A program made the translations under genes and the position numbers. DNA of 64,000 nt from CAZWLD01 sp964634685 (GTDB taxonomy: Bacteria; Bacillota_I; Bacilli_A; Acholeplasmatales; JAEDCM01): the NCBI GenBank assembly GCA_964634685.1, contig CAZWLD010000002.1, positions 1-64,000 of the forward strand, given 5' to 3'. Shown here in pieces: positions 7,345 to 14,488 of the stretch. How positions within the stretch are numbered: the first letter of the stretch is position 1; each line of letters opens with the position of its first letter. Below the pieces are notes generated by a model. It had not been told where the DNA came from. It searched no databases and saw only the letters and a program-made list of their open reading frames with translations.

Positions 7345-7773
7345 TCAATCTTCATCAAAACCTTCTTCAGTTTCAAAAACAATATCATAATCATCATAGG
7401 TGCTGTTGACATCAAGATTTCTACGAATGTAACTGTCATTTTCTCTATCATTGACTTTCCAGACTATATACTCTATTGCCTCCTCTCTGTCAGCAAAAGA
7501 TGCAAGATATTCACTATAGTCATCTTTATACACTGAATAAAATGACCTTGGAAAATCATCTTCAAGCTCTTCTAAGCTGTTATATACTATTTCATCTTCA
7601 TCATCTTCTGGTGTGAAGAGGATATCCCAATCATCTTCATCATTAAAGATGTCCTGACCTTCAAGAGCTTCCGCAAAAAGTTCATAGAAATCTGCGGGAG
7701 TTCCTACTGCGTGAAGGTCTATGAGAGGTTCACCATCAGGTGAATTGATTAACGTGCAAGTGTATTCTTTCAC
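7345..7773 (-). CDS. Very acidic protein, 142 aa, GTG start
   Basis: GTG start overlaps the upstream stop (GTGA), with GAGAGGAG upstream. Asp/Glu-rich throughout (FTPEDDEDEIVYNSLEELED). The charge pattern is like DNA-mimic anti-restriction proteins, but no fold is recognised, so this is only a possibility. Confidence 0.7.
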   Translation of the reverse strand: MKEYTCTLINSPDGEPLIDLHAVGTPADFYELFAEALEGQDIFNDEDDWDILFTPEDDEDEIVYNSLEELEDDFPRSFYSVYKDDYSEYLASFADREEAIEYIVWKVNDRENDSYIRRNLDVNSTYDDYDIVFETEEGFDED

Positions 7774-7925
7774 TCAGCATTCTCCTCTCTCATCATCTCA
7801 GCAATTTCATCAAGATAGTCGTTGCTCTCCATCTCCATCATTGCCTGCTGATAGTCTTCATAATTATCGGCAAAAGAGTCCATAAGGTCTGCGTTAAAAC
7901 CACCAAAGAAATTGTTATCGAACAT
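7770..7925 (-). CDS. Small acidic protein, 51 aa
   Basis: MFDNNFFGGFNADLMDSFAD..., first gene of the operon after the promoter at 7963; leader AAAAGGTGATA. Ends in TGA overlapping the next GTG start. Too short for family assignment. Confidence 0.65.
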   Translation of the reverse strand: MFDNNFFGGFNADLMDSFADNYEDYQQAMMEMESNDYLDEIAEMMREENAE

Positions 7926-7962
7926 TATCTATCACCTTTTCCCTTTCTCATTTTCTATATAT

Positions 7963-7991
7963 ATTATAACATATTATATAAAAAAAATCAA
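7963..7991 (-). promoter_or_regulatory. Early promoter
   Basis: TTGATT-17-TATAAT with ATATATAGAAAA leader, drives 6653-7925. Confidence 0.8.
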
Positions 7992-8006
7992 TAGAGAAAT
8001 ATGAGA

Positions 8007-8189
8007 TTATAATAAATCTCTAAAGTTCATAATAAAAATGTCCATTGTCTTAGGTATATCATCACCTAAAATATAAGCTATAACTTCAAGCTGATTAAAA
8101 ATTTCTTCTTTATAGCGGGGAGAAGTTGCTTCGGTAATTTCATCTATCATATTATAACCAAGACCTATAATTTCCTCTTTTGAAAGCAT
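8007..8189 (-). CDS. Small helical protein, 60 aa
   Basis: Start ATG at 8189 overlaps the upstream TAA (TAATG) and has AAAGGAGG. Sequence MLSKEEIIGLGYNMIDEITE..., acidic and helical. Last gene of the long operon 8007-10153. Function unknown. Confidence 0.65.
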   Translation of the reverse strand: MLSKEEIIGLGYNMIDEITEATSPRYKEEIFNQLEVIAYILGDDIPKTMDIFIMNFRDLL

Positions 8190-8413
8190 TACTTTTCCTC
8201 CTTTAACCAATAAGGATATTTAGGACATTCATCAGTAATACCAAGAGCATAACGAGCCTGACGAATGTTAATATCAATTTGATGCTCACAATTACACGAT
8301 TTTAATTTCTTGGTATATGCATTTAATTCATAGGCTTCCTGAAGTTTAAATGCAGCGTATTGCCGCAGCCGCTTATAAATCTCAGCTTCTCTTGAAGATA
8401 ATATCTGTATCAT
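8189..8413 (-). CDS. Tandem paralog pair, copy 2
   Basis: 74 aa. Shares SxxEAEIY(K/R)R(L/M)R(Q/E)Y, F K ... A(Y/F), and ARYALG(I/L)xD(E/D)xPK with the gene at 8432-8644. A recent tandem duplication; helical, Cys pair in the middle (KSCNCEH) only in this copy. Function unknown. Confidence 0.7.
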   Translation of the reverse strand: MIQILSSREAEIYKRLRQYAAFKLQEAYELNAYTKKLKSCNCEHQIDINIRQARYALGITDECPKYPYWLKEEK

Positions 8414-8431
8414 AATATGTTCCTTTCTTAG

Positions 8432-8644
8432 TTAATCATATATCTTAGGATAGTTTTTAGGTCTATCATCAATTAGTCCAAGAGCATATCGAGCTTCATC
8501 ATAATCTTTTCTAAATTTATCTATCTCTTCAAGAGAGATACCTTTAGAATACATTTTACCAAAAGCATTTTGCATCTTGAAACTTATATATTCTCTCATA
8601 CGTCTATAAATTTCAGCTTCTTTTGCTGATAACACCTTCTTCAA
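8432..8644 (-). CDS. Tandem paralog pair, copy 1
   Basis: 70 aa, MKKVLSAKEAEIYRRMREYI..., same family as 8189-8413. It overlaps the stop of the cREC gene by four bases (ATGA), so it is translationally coupled to it. Confidence 0.7.
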   Translation of the reverse strand: MKKVLSAKEAEIYRRMREYISFKMQNAFGKMYSKGISLEEIDKFRKDYDEARYALGLIDDRPKNYPKIYD

Positions 8645-8961
8645 TAAATCTCCCTCCAGCCATTCTTTTGTATAATATTTCGCATATTTTGAACTCCAAC
8701 AGGATTCATTGAGTGAATGCGGATGGCGCCATCATATCCGACAGTCTCCAGATAATCGAGGATTCTGATGTAGTCACCGCCATCTTTAGCGAAATCTCCC
8801 GCATCGTGGTCTAGGTCAATGAGTTCAATAGCATAGCCATCAAACATATTAGAAAGGTATTGTATTGTTTCATTTACACTCTTGAGCCAGATATATCCTG
8901 CGGGGGCAGGTCTTATATCATCAACCCATATTCTCAGAGGAGTCTTTAAGATATCTATCAT
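8641..8961 (-). CDS. cREC (cyclic-phosphate-processing receiver) domain protein
   Basis: 106 aa, a single-domain protein. Signature elements of the cREC family: LRIWVDDIRPAP (Asp14, Asp15, Arg17), IDLDHDAGDF (Asp51, His52, Asp53), GGDYI, and IHSMNPVG (His83, Ser84, Asn86, Pro87, Gly89). Family proteins (PF20274-like) are receiver-fold domains predicted to process cyclic phosphates or nucleotides and are frequent near nucleotide-signalling immunity genes. In a phage early operon, a role against cyclic-nucleotide defence signalling is a reasonable inference. Family call confident; activity unproven. Confidence 0.8.
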   Translation of the reverse strand: MIDILKTPLRIWVDDIRPAPAGYIWLKSVNETIQYLSNMFDGYAIELIDLDHDAGDFAKDGGDYIRILDYLETVGYDGAIRIHSMNPVGVQNMRNIIQKNGWREIY

Positions 8962-9178
8962 AAGCTGCAGTCCACTCCTTTATCATAGATTTAACTGCCA
9001 TATTTTTGTTTATAGGAATTACCTCTACTGTTTTATCTATCCATATAAAAGCATCTTTTGGATTTGATGTAAGATAAATACTAAAAGCATAATTATTCTT
9101 AGCCTTAATATATACCATATTACGATAGATAAACCAATCATTTATATTGAGTTTCTCAAAAGTAATATTCTTCTTCAT
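8921..9178 (-). CDS. Beta-domain family protein (FxxLxxxxxFxYRxxxYIK)
   Basis: 85 aa, MKKNITFEKLNINDWFIYRN. Member of a paralog family in this window (9191, 11452, 11695, 11931, 12151): an F-x-x-L-x-(I/V)-x-x-x-F-x-Y opening, a YIK(I/A) strand and a hydrophobic repeat. Overlaps the cREC gene by 41 bases in another frame. Confidence 0.65.
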   Translation of the reverse strand: MKKNITFEKLNINDWFIYRNMVYIKAKNNYAFSIYLTSNPKDAFIWIDKTVEVIPINKNMAVKSMIKEWTAAYDRYLKDSSENMG

Positions 9179-9190
9179 ATAAACCTCCTA

Positions 9191-9415
9191 TCAATAAAGA
9201 CGGATTTCATTTAAAATATCCATTTTAGAAACAGGAATTACAATTTCACCGTCCTGAAATGCGACTATATCAAGGCATTTTTCATCCCCAATAAGAGTTG
9301 TAGTGGACATTAAATCTATTGCAAAACGGTAGCTTTCTTTAATATAAAGATTGTCCTTAAAAAGAAACCATTCGCCAACAAGAAGCTCATAAAAAGTAGT
9401 AGTTCTTTCGTTCAT
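9191..9415 (-). CDS. Beta-domain family protein
   Basis: 74 aa, TTTFYELLVGEWFLFKDNLYIKES..., then VIPVSK. Same family as 8921 and the 11.4-12.4 kb cluster. Its ATG overlaps the TGA of the preceding gene (ATGA). Confidence 0.65.
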   Translation of the reverse strand: MNERTTTFYELLVGEWFLFKDNLYIKESYRFAIDLMSTTTLIGDEKCLDIVAFQDGEIVIPVSKMDILNEIRLY

Positions 9416-9594
9416 ATATGTACTCCTTTCACATATGGGTCATCCATCATCCACAAAATTTCATCTTTCATTATCTCATAGCGGAAAAAGGCATCTTCTT
9501 CAGATAGCTCGCCATCTTCTACCATCTGCTGACATTCTTTTTTTAATTCCCGCAATTTTTCTTCATATACTTGCTTAAATTCCTCATTAGTCAT
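9412..9594 (-). CDS. Small charged helical protein, 60 aa
   Basis: MTNEEFKQVYEEKLRELKKE..., mostly one charged amphipathic helix plus a short tail. ATGA overlaps at both ends show tight coupling within the operon. Function unknown. Confidence 0.65.
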   Translation of the reverse strand: MTNEEFKQVYEEKLRELKKECQQMVEDGELSEEDAFFRYEIMKDEILWMMDDPYVKGVHI

Positions 9595-9875
9595 ATTATA
9601 TCATCGCCTTTATTGATAATTATACAATTTTTAGGAACGCAGTCTGTTATATAAATACAATAGTTAAAATCATAATCCCAAATACTTGAACCATTATTTA
9701 TTGTATTAGCAACTGCCCAATAATTCTGATAAACAGGAAAGCCCTCAAAATCAAACAATCTTTTACCTGTTGATGTAGCAATATGAAGGAATTTTTGAAT
9801 AGCCGCATCTTTATTATCAATAGGATAAGCATAAAGCTCAGCTCTATCTCTTACAATAACATATTTTTGTGTCAT
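9591..9875 (-). CDS. Hypothetical protein, 94 aa
   Basis: MTQKYVIVRDRAELYAYPID..., mixed alpha/beta, aromatic-rich. Coupled through TAATG to the upstream gene and ATGA to the downstream gene. No family recognised. Confidence 0.65.
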   Translation of the reverse strand: MTQKYVIVRDRAELYAYPIDNKDAAIQKFLHIATSTGKRLFDFEGFPVYQNYWAVANTINNGSSIWDYDFNYCIYITDCVPKNCIIINKGDDII

Positions 9876-10153
9876 TATTTACCACCTCTCATTTTGAGCT
9901 GATTGATTTTGATATAGCAGTTATCAATTCTTGAAAGAAGATACTGCATAAAATAGAACACATCTCTTGGCATACCATAAGCCCAACGATTTTCTTTTTT
10001 ATTCCAGTATTTATCGCTAAACTCCTTATAAAATTCTTTTGCTCTTCTGATTTCTGCTTCATAATCTTCAATAGTCTGAAGATTAGGAGTATAGCGGTCA
10101 TAGATAGTGTAAATAAAGTCATTCTTTAATCTTTTAGAATAGAATATGCTCAT
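9875..10153 (-). CDS. Hypothetical helical protein, 92 aa
   Basis: First gene of operon 8007-10153, after the promoter at 10186. MSIFYSKRLKNDFIYTIYDR..., several charged helices (YEAEIRRAKEFYKEFSDKYW). Function unknown. Confidence 0.7.
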   Translation of the reverse strand: MSIFYSKRLKNDFIYTIYDRYTPNLQTIEDYEAEIRRAKEFYKEFSDKYWNKKENRWAYGMPRDVFYFMQYLLSRIDNCYIKINQLKMRGGK

Positions 10154-10185
10154 ATTAAAGCCTTCTTTCTTAATTTTCTATATAT

Positions 10186-10214
10186 ATTATATCATAATTT
10201 TTATAAAAAATAAA
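10186..10214 (-). promoter_or_regulatory. Early promoter, weak -35
   Basis: TATAAT with the ATATATAGAAAA leader, 33 bases before the gene at 9875-10153; -35 position TTTATT. Confidence 0.65.
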
Positions 10215-10232
10215 GGGGCACTTATGCACCCC
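10201..10232 (-). terminator. Rho-independent terminator
   Basis: GGGGTGCA / TGCCCC stem (10215-10232) then TTTATTTTTT on the minus strand; ends the gene at 10251. Confidence 0.8.
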
Positions 10233-10250
10233 ATAAACTGTTTATTTTTA

Positions 10251-10646
10251 TTAAATAGCGTTGTCAAGTATAGAGTCAATCTTTTCAACAATAGAAACTC
10301 TATCTTCTCTGAATGAAGCATAATCTACCCATCCGCCATCATATACAAAAGATGTAATATCTGTAACAGGGAGGTTATACTCATCGAAAGGAGACTCAAG
10401 ACCAGCTTCCTCACTGAGTTTATGATAATATGCGGCAGCCGCCTTTGATGTAAATATTACGAGATAAGCGTGATAAATACCATAGTTATCAAAAGGAAGT
10501 TCGTGGAAATCCTTATCATAGATAAATATATGGTCTTTTGCGTGAACCCCATCTTCATATTCAATACAATCCTTTTCTGTCTTAAAAACAGTACCGTCCT
10601 CAGCAATATAATCATATGCGGGAACCATCTTTTCTACTTTTCTCAT
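10251..10646 (-). CDS. Hypothetical protein, 131 aa
   Basis: MRKVEKMVPAYDYIAEDGTV FKTEKDCIEYE: the opening reads like phage proteins that carry a beta-hairpin with an FxTxxDCIxYE motif. Mixed alpha/beta, acidic. Last gene of operon 10251-11030. Confidence 0.7.
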   Translation of the reverse strand: MRKVEKMVPAYDYIAEDGTVFKTEKDCIEYEDGVHAKDHIFIYDKDFHELPFDNYGIYHAYLVIFTSKAAAAYYHKLSEEAGLESPFDEYNLPVTDITSFVYDGGWVDYASFREDRVSIVEKIDSILDNAI

Positions 10647-10647
10647 A

Positions 10648-10809
10648 TTATTCTTCCTCCTCTACCTTACTCCAGCCTTCTGCTCTATCATAGAACCACT
10701 CTTCTCCATATCTATCAAGAAGAGATTTAAAATCATCTTCTGATATGAGGATATCCTCACTTGAGTTCATAAGGATATCTTTTAGTTTAGCCACTGCTAT
10801 AAATTTCAA
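10648..10809 (-). CDS. Small acidic protein, TTG start
   Basis: 53 aa. GGAGG lies 9 bases before a TTG that overlaps the upstream stop (TTGA); an internal ATG 13 codons later has no ribosome site. Helical with an acidic tail (GWSKVEEEE). Function unknown. Confidence 0.55.
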   Translation of the reverse strand: MKFIAVAKLKDILMNSSEDILISEDDFKSLLDRYGEEWFYDRAEGWSKVEEEE

Positions 10810-11030
10810 GATATCTTACCTCCTTCGTATCTATCTTTTATCCAGACCATATGCCTGCCGCCTTTTTCTCTTGTGATATTTGCTATTTGAGAAATTGCGG
10901 CATATGCACCATAATAGTAATTGAGATTAGCCTGAACAATATCTGACGGGATACCTTTCTCCAGATTAGCGATATAGTATCTTTCATCAAGAAAATCTTC
11001 AAGGGCTTTTTCATTTGCTCTTATATCCAT
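10806..11030 (-). CDS. Hypothetical helical protein, 74 aa
   Basis: MDIRANEKALEDFLDERYYI..., Ala/Tyr-rich helices, with an internal GGRHMVWIKDRYEGGK tail. First gene after the promoter at 11080. Function unknown. Confidence 0.65.
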   Translation of the reverse strand: MDIRANEKALEDFLDERYYIANLEKGIPSDIVQANLNYYYGAYAAISQIANITREKGGRHMVWIKDRYEGGKIS

Positions 11031-11079
11031 TCAGTAAGCACTTCCTTTTCATATGCTTTATTTTTTATTTTCTATAATA

Positions 11080-11109
11080 ATTATATCATTTTTTTATAAA
11101 AAAATCAAT
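11080..11109 (-). promoter_or_regulatory. Early promoter
   Basis: TTGATT, 18-base spacer, TATAAT; drives 10251-11030. Confidence 0.7.
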
Positions 11110-11120
11110 AGAGTTAAAAA

Positions 11121-11161
11121 AGATGCGGCAATACCTCTTTTAACAAGGTCGCCGCATCTTT
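11121..11161 (-). terminator. Terminator hairpin
   Basis: AAGATGCGGC / GCCGCATCTT stem just past the stop of the gene at 11164; followed by TTTTTTAAC on the minus strand. Confidence 0.75.
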
Positions 11162-11163
11162 TA

Positions 11164-11439
11164 TTAGATTTCTTCTATCCAGCAAGTAATACCATAATTA
11201 TCAAGATTATTGATAAGATATTCTTCAAATTCATCTTCTATTGCCATAAATAATAAGGGAATGCCTCTTTCACTTAAATACATAGACTTATAATACAGGT
11301 CAGAAGCTGAATATTTAGAATTAATCCAAGAGTCAAAATCAACATCAACTCCAAGGTTATCAAAGATTTCGATAAGACTTATACCACCCTCATCAGTAAT
11401 AACTTTACCATTTCTCTCAAAATAAGTAACTTCTGCCAT
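11164..11439 (-). CDS. Hypothetical protein, 91 aa
   Basis: MAEVTYFERNGKVITDEGGI..., acidic alpha/beta protein. Last gene of the operon 11164-12901. Function unknown. Confidence 0.7.
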   Translation of the reverse strand: MAEVTYFERNGKVITDEGGISLIEIFDNLGVDVDFDSWINSKYSASDLYYKSMYLSERGIPLLFMAIEDEFEEYLINNLDNYGITCWIEEI

Positions 11440-11451
11440 ATAAAAACCTCC

Positions 11452-11682
11452 TTATTTAATCTTGATATTGAAATTTGTTTTATATACTTGCTGTATTGGC
11501 GAAAAACGGACTATTTTACCCGAGGTATAAGAGAAAGCGTAAGAGTTATAGCTTGATTTATAAGAATCGTGACTTTTATATTCAATTTTAATATAAGGGC
11601 GGTTTTCATACTCAAATTGATTTCCTACATCAAGCCACCCAAAACTTATTGGCTTTTGAATTTTTGATGAATATGTAATCAT
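11452..11682 (-). CDS. Beta-domain family protein
   Basis: 76 aa; GWLDVGNQFEYENRPYIKIE..., then AFSYTSGKIV and a final NFNIKIK strand. Part of a cluster of four adjacent paralogs with a shared F-E-Y-x-x-x-P-Y-I-K-(I/V) core. Confidence 0.7.
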   Translation of the reverse strand: MITYSSKIQKPISFGWLDVGNQFEYENRPYIKIEYKSHDSYKSSYNSYAFSYTSGKIVRFSPIQQVYKTNFNIKIK

Positions 11683-11694
11683 AATTATTCTCCA

Positions 11695-11916
11695 TTAAGT
11701 TATAGTGATATCAAAAGTCTTTGGAATAACTTTTGTAGGGTAATTAAAAAACATTATTTTACCAAGAGTATAACAAAAAGCGGCGTTATCTTCCTCTGGA
11801 CCAATCTTAATATAAGGTTCTCCGCTATATTCAAACTGTGTTCCAATAGATAAATCGTGAAAGAAAACTTTCTTCTGAGAATTAGGGGTGTATTCAGTAC
11901 CAGCAACTCTATTCAA
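11695..11916 (-). CDS. Beta-domain family protein, TTG start
   Basis: 73 aa. The TTG at 11916 is chosen because AGGAG lies 8 bases upstream and it aligns with the ATG-N-K-V start of the neighbouring paralog (L/M-N-(R/K)-V-x-GT). Core FEYSGEPYIKI, then AAFCYTLGKI. Confidence 0.65.
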   Translation of the reverse strand: MNRVAGTEYTPNSQKKVFFHDLSIGTQFEYSGEPYIKIGPEEDNAAFCYTLGKIMFFNYPTKVIPKTFDITIT

Positions 11917-11930
11917 TGTATTAACTCCTC

Positions 11931-12158
11931 TCAAATAATAGTGATATTAAATTTCTTAGGAATGACTGTAGTATCGTCAAAGGGAAAAAGAGACACCTTG
12001 CCTGTCGTATAGCAGAAAGCCGCTTGCTGCATATTATATAGCCATATTTTTATGTAAGGTTCATCGTTATATTCAAATTGCTCTCCTATATTTAACGAAT
12101 TAAATTCTACTTCATTATCATTCTTTTGAATATATTTAGTTCCTTTTACTTTATTCAT
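11931..12158 (-). CDS. Beta-domain family protein
   Basis: 75 aa, MNKVKGTKYIQKNDNEVEFN..., core FEYNDEPYIKI and AAFCYTTGKV, closest to the 11695 copy. Start at 12158 is by homology; a TTG at 12170 closer to the ribosome site is an alternative. Confidence 0.65.
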   Translation of the reverse strand: MNKVKGTKYIQKNDNEVEFNSLNIGEQFEYNDEPYIKIWLYNMQQAAFCYTTGKVSLFPFDDTTVIPKKFNITII

Positions 12159-12426
12159 CTGCTTCGTCAATATCCTCCTCTATAATATAGTTAGGGGTAA
12201 TCTCAATCTTAAAATTAACTCTGTTTATTAAAGTTGTAGGCTTAAGTTCTACAAGTCTACCTTGAGTATAATTAAAAGCGAGATTTGGATTTAACCCTGC
12301 GGAAACTTTGATATAAGGCTCATCATTATACTCAAAAGTTTCTCGATTTTTAAGCATACCAAAAGGTTTGCCGCAATCATTTTTGTGGTAAATAACTCCT
12401 TTAAGATAACAATTCTTAGGATTCAT
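12151..12426 (-). CDS. Beta-domain family protein
   Basis: 91 aa, MNPKNCYLKGVIYHKND..., core FEYNDEPYIKV and LAFNYTQGRLVEL, with an extra acidic tail (IIEEDIDEADE). AGGAGG upstream of ATG 12426. Confidence 0.7.
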   Translation of the reverse strand: MNPKNCYLKGVIYHKNDCGKPFGMLKNRETFEYNDEPYIKVSAGLNPNLAFNYTQGRLVELKPTTLINRVNFKIEITPNYIIEEDIDEADE

Positions 12427-12901
12427 TACTTTTTTCCTCCTGTTCTTTAAAATCAAATAATACTTCATCAACAATAGATGTAAACTCGTAAGCAAAATAG
12501 CTATCATTTAAAAAATAGCTAATATTTAAGATATTGTTTTCATCTTCTAAAATAGCCCGCATAAAATTATCTGTAAAGCAAAAGTCTTTCTGAAGCCAAA
12601 TATCAAGCATTCTTATTGGAATGCGATATATAATGTGTCCATCTACTTCGCTATATTTAGATATCTCCTGAAAAGAATTTTCTTCAAGAGTATATTTTTT
12701 AAGTGCTATTAAAATAAACTGAACATTGATGAGGTGTTCATAGTTTTCATCATCAAACCAAAAGAAATTACCTTTCCTATAATTTGAACCAGAATAACTG
12801 TATATTCCCCAGCTATATCTACGCATAATAGAGTTAATTTCAGAAAGGATTTTTTCCTTTAAAGTTTTTACTTTTTCTGCTCTTTCAATAGACATATACA
12901 A
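12416..12901 (-). CDS. Hypothetical protein, 161 aa
   Basis: First gene of the operon, ATG 8 bases after AGGAG. Helical start (IERAEKVKTLKEKILSEINS), aromatic middle (GNFFWFDDENYEHL), acidic end. Its stop overlaps the next gene's start. Function unknown. Confidence 0.7.
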   Translation of the reverse strand: MYMSIERAEKVKTLKEKILSEINSIMRRYSWGIYSYSGSNYRKGNFFWFDDENYEHLINVQFILIALKKYTLEENSFQEISKYSEVDGHIIYRIPIRMLDIWLQKDFCFTDNFMRAILEDENNILNISYFLNDSYFAYEFTSIVDEVLFDFKEQEEKSNES

Positions 12902-12933
12902 GCATCTCCTATTACTTTTTATTTTCTATATAT

Positions 12934-12962
12934 ATTATATCATTTTTTTATAAAAAAATCAA
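12934..12962 (-). promoter_or_regulatory. Early leftward promoter of a divergent pair
   Basis: TTGATT-17-TATAAT, ATATATAGAAAA leader; back to back with the plus-strand promoter 25 bases away. Confidence 0.85.
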
Positions 12963-12986
12963 TCAGGTAAAAATTTGCTAAATATT

Positions 12987-13015
12987 TTGACTTTTGTTTT
13001 AAAATATGGTATAAT
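12987..13015 (+). promoter_or_regulatory. Rightward promoter of a divergent pair
   Basis: TTGACT-17-TATAAT followed by ATATATAGAAAA; 12 bases after the -10 box is the ATG of the gene at 13028, giving a very short leader. Confidence 0.85.
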
Positions 13016-13027
13016 ATATATAGAAAA

Positions 13028-13261
13028 ATGAAAGAAGCTGATAGGATGTTACGATGTAAACTCACATAGTGCCCATACAATCAAGAAGAGTTCTGTAGAC
13101 ACAGAGCGCCCTCTATAAACGCAGTAGGAGAGTGCTCTTTTATCTTTGTCAGACCTCATCAATAGCGAATGATGCCTATGGAGATAGCTATGAAAGGTAT
13201 AGGCGAAGAATTTAAGCGGAAGCTGGAGATTGTGAATGCGGAGGATCTGTCCAATGAGTAA
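13028..13261 (+). CDS. Small Cys-rich protein
   Basis: 77 aa with two TAG codons (Gln14, Gln49). Cys at RCKLTQCPYNQEEFCRHR and VGECSF give a likely four-Cys metal site. The ATG is so close to the promoter that the message is nearly leaderless, with no clear Shine-Dalgarno. First gene of the rightward regulator operon. Function unknown. Confidence 0.6.
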
Positions 13262-13325
13262 TATAATCTCCGGCCGCCGCATTTTCAAGCAGATATAGCA
13301 AATTTTAAAACTGAAGAGTCTGTAA
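13254..13325 (+). CDS. Possible 23-residue basic peptide
   Basis: ATG overlaps the end of the previous gene (ATGAGTAA). With one TAG as Gln it reads MSNIISGRRIFKQIQQILKL... to TAA. Short and without its own ribosome site, so it may be chance. The rest up to 13396 has only a short inverted repeat (GTAAAC/GTTTAC at 13361-13377). Confidence 0.25.
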
Positions 13326-13396
13326 AAAAGGGCTATATTTTCGGTTAAAGACGTATTTTTGTAAACGCAGAGTTTACGAGAAGGGAGAGAGAAGCC

Positions 13397-13594
13397 ATGG
13401 AATTATATGATTTAGAGGATGCCGCACAAATTATTGGAATGACCCCAAAAACCCTTTACCGCAATTTCAAAAGAACTTAGTAGAATTTAAAAAAGAAAGG
13501 TATTTTGATAATGAAATGGGGAGAGAAAAAGCATTAGAAGTATCAGATAGAGTATCTGGAAAGAGATGGAGAAGGAGGTTTCATAGATGAATAA
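13397..13594 (+). CDS. Small helix-turn-helix protein
   Basis: 65 aa. MELYDLEDAAQIIGMTPKTL is a classic excisionase/MerR-like HTH opening, followed by a basic recognition and wing region (FKRTQQNLKKKG, two adjacent TAG codons as Gln, then a third). GGGAGAG before the ATG. A transcription or recombination regulator is likely. Confidence 0.7.
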
Positions 13595-14117
13595 TCTTAC
13601 TGGAATTGAAAAGAAAATTTATGATTACTTTTTTGGCATTGCCGCACTTATTATTGCTGGAGAGATGATATTCTTTAGAGTTGAGAAAATGCCTATATAG
13701 GCGGATATATGTAAAGCAATAGGAGTCGCTAGCCCTAAAACTTATAGAAGCTATTTAGAAAAAATGGTTTCAGAAGGAATTTTAGAACTTGATGAACAAA
13801 AGAGGGTAATAATAGAGTGTCCGCTTAAAATTGATAAAAAAGTAATATCTTTTATAAATAATGCTTTTAATAAAGATGCAATTAAGATATATGTATGTTT
13901 AGGAATAAAATGGCAAGAGTGTAAAGAAACTGGAGATGAGTGTAAATTCTCTGTAAAGGCGCTTGCCGCATATTTTGGTTTTACAGAAGAGAAAGTATAG
14001 GATATATTAAGAGTTTTAATGTAGAATTATTTTCTTAAACTTGTCTTTACTTTAAATTCTGATGAATTAGTATTATTAAATTTTGGTGGAGGTTTATATG
14101 TACCTGTTTGGAATTAA
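13587..14117 (+). CDS. Double winged-helix regulator or replication initiator-like protein
   Basis: 176 aa, three TAG codons. First winged helix ~33-75 (ADICKAIGVASPKTYRSYLE KMVSEGILEL), second ~118-150 (SVKALAAYFGFTEEKVQDIL). The tandem wHTH plan is shared by phage replication initiators and by regulators; which one is not decidable here. Overlaps the HTH gene by 8 bases. Confidence 0.65.
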
Positions 14118-14361
14118 ATGCCCTATTTGTTAGGCTGAAAAAGATATGCCTGTATATGAATTATCTCTTCATACAAATGAAGAAGAAACTAGCGGCACTA
14201 TATGTGCGTATGCTAGATGTATGCAATGTGACTCAAAATTTAAAGTTACTATTCCTGCTATTTTAGGTCCAGAATTTACGATGCAGTGTTTGGATCAAAA
14301 TCCTTAGACTTAGTCTTAGACAGAATTAAGCGAAGCCCCGCCAACTTGTGAATATCCTTAA
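14098..14361 (+). CDS. Zinc-ribbon protein
   Basis: 87 aa. Paired Cys knuckles CPIC (9-12) and C-x-x-C (RCMQCDSKF), typical of a Zn ribbon, then a Gln/Pro tail with several TAG codons (PQTQSQTE). Overlaps the previous gene by 20 bases. Likely nucleic-acid-binding partner of the regulator operon. Confidence 0.65.
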
Positions 14362-14388
14362 TTCTTAATATTAAGAAAGTTAATTGAT

Positions 14389-14428
14389 ACATAGATAATT
14401 TGCTGCGAAGCAGCTAAATTATCTATGT
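14389..14428 (+). terminator. Strong hairpin at the end of the regulator operon
   Basis: ACATAGATAATTT-GCTGC / GCAGC-T-AAATTATCTATGT stem with a GAA loop, 28 bases after the last stop. It precedes a second hairpin, giving a double terminator. Confidence 0.65.
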
Positions 14429-14432
14429 TAAA

Positions 14433-14465
14433 AAAGAGATAGTCCTTGAAAAGGACTATCTCTTT
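14433..14465. terminator. Bidirectional terminator
   Basis: AAAGAGATAGTCCTT / AAGGACTATCTCTTT stem between convergent genes, with T-rich flanks on both strands. Confidence 0.8.
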
Positions 14466-14488
14466 GCTTTTATATATTGGGGATATTA

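Noticed and set aside
13049..13288. Minus-strand 79-residue frame
   Set aside because: Antisense to the Cys-rich gene behind the rightward promoter and lacks a ribosome site.
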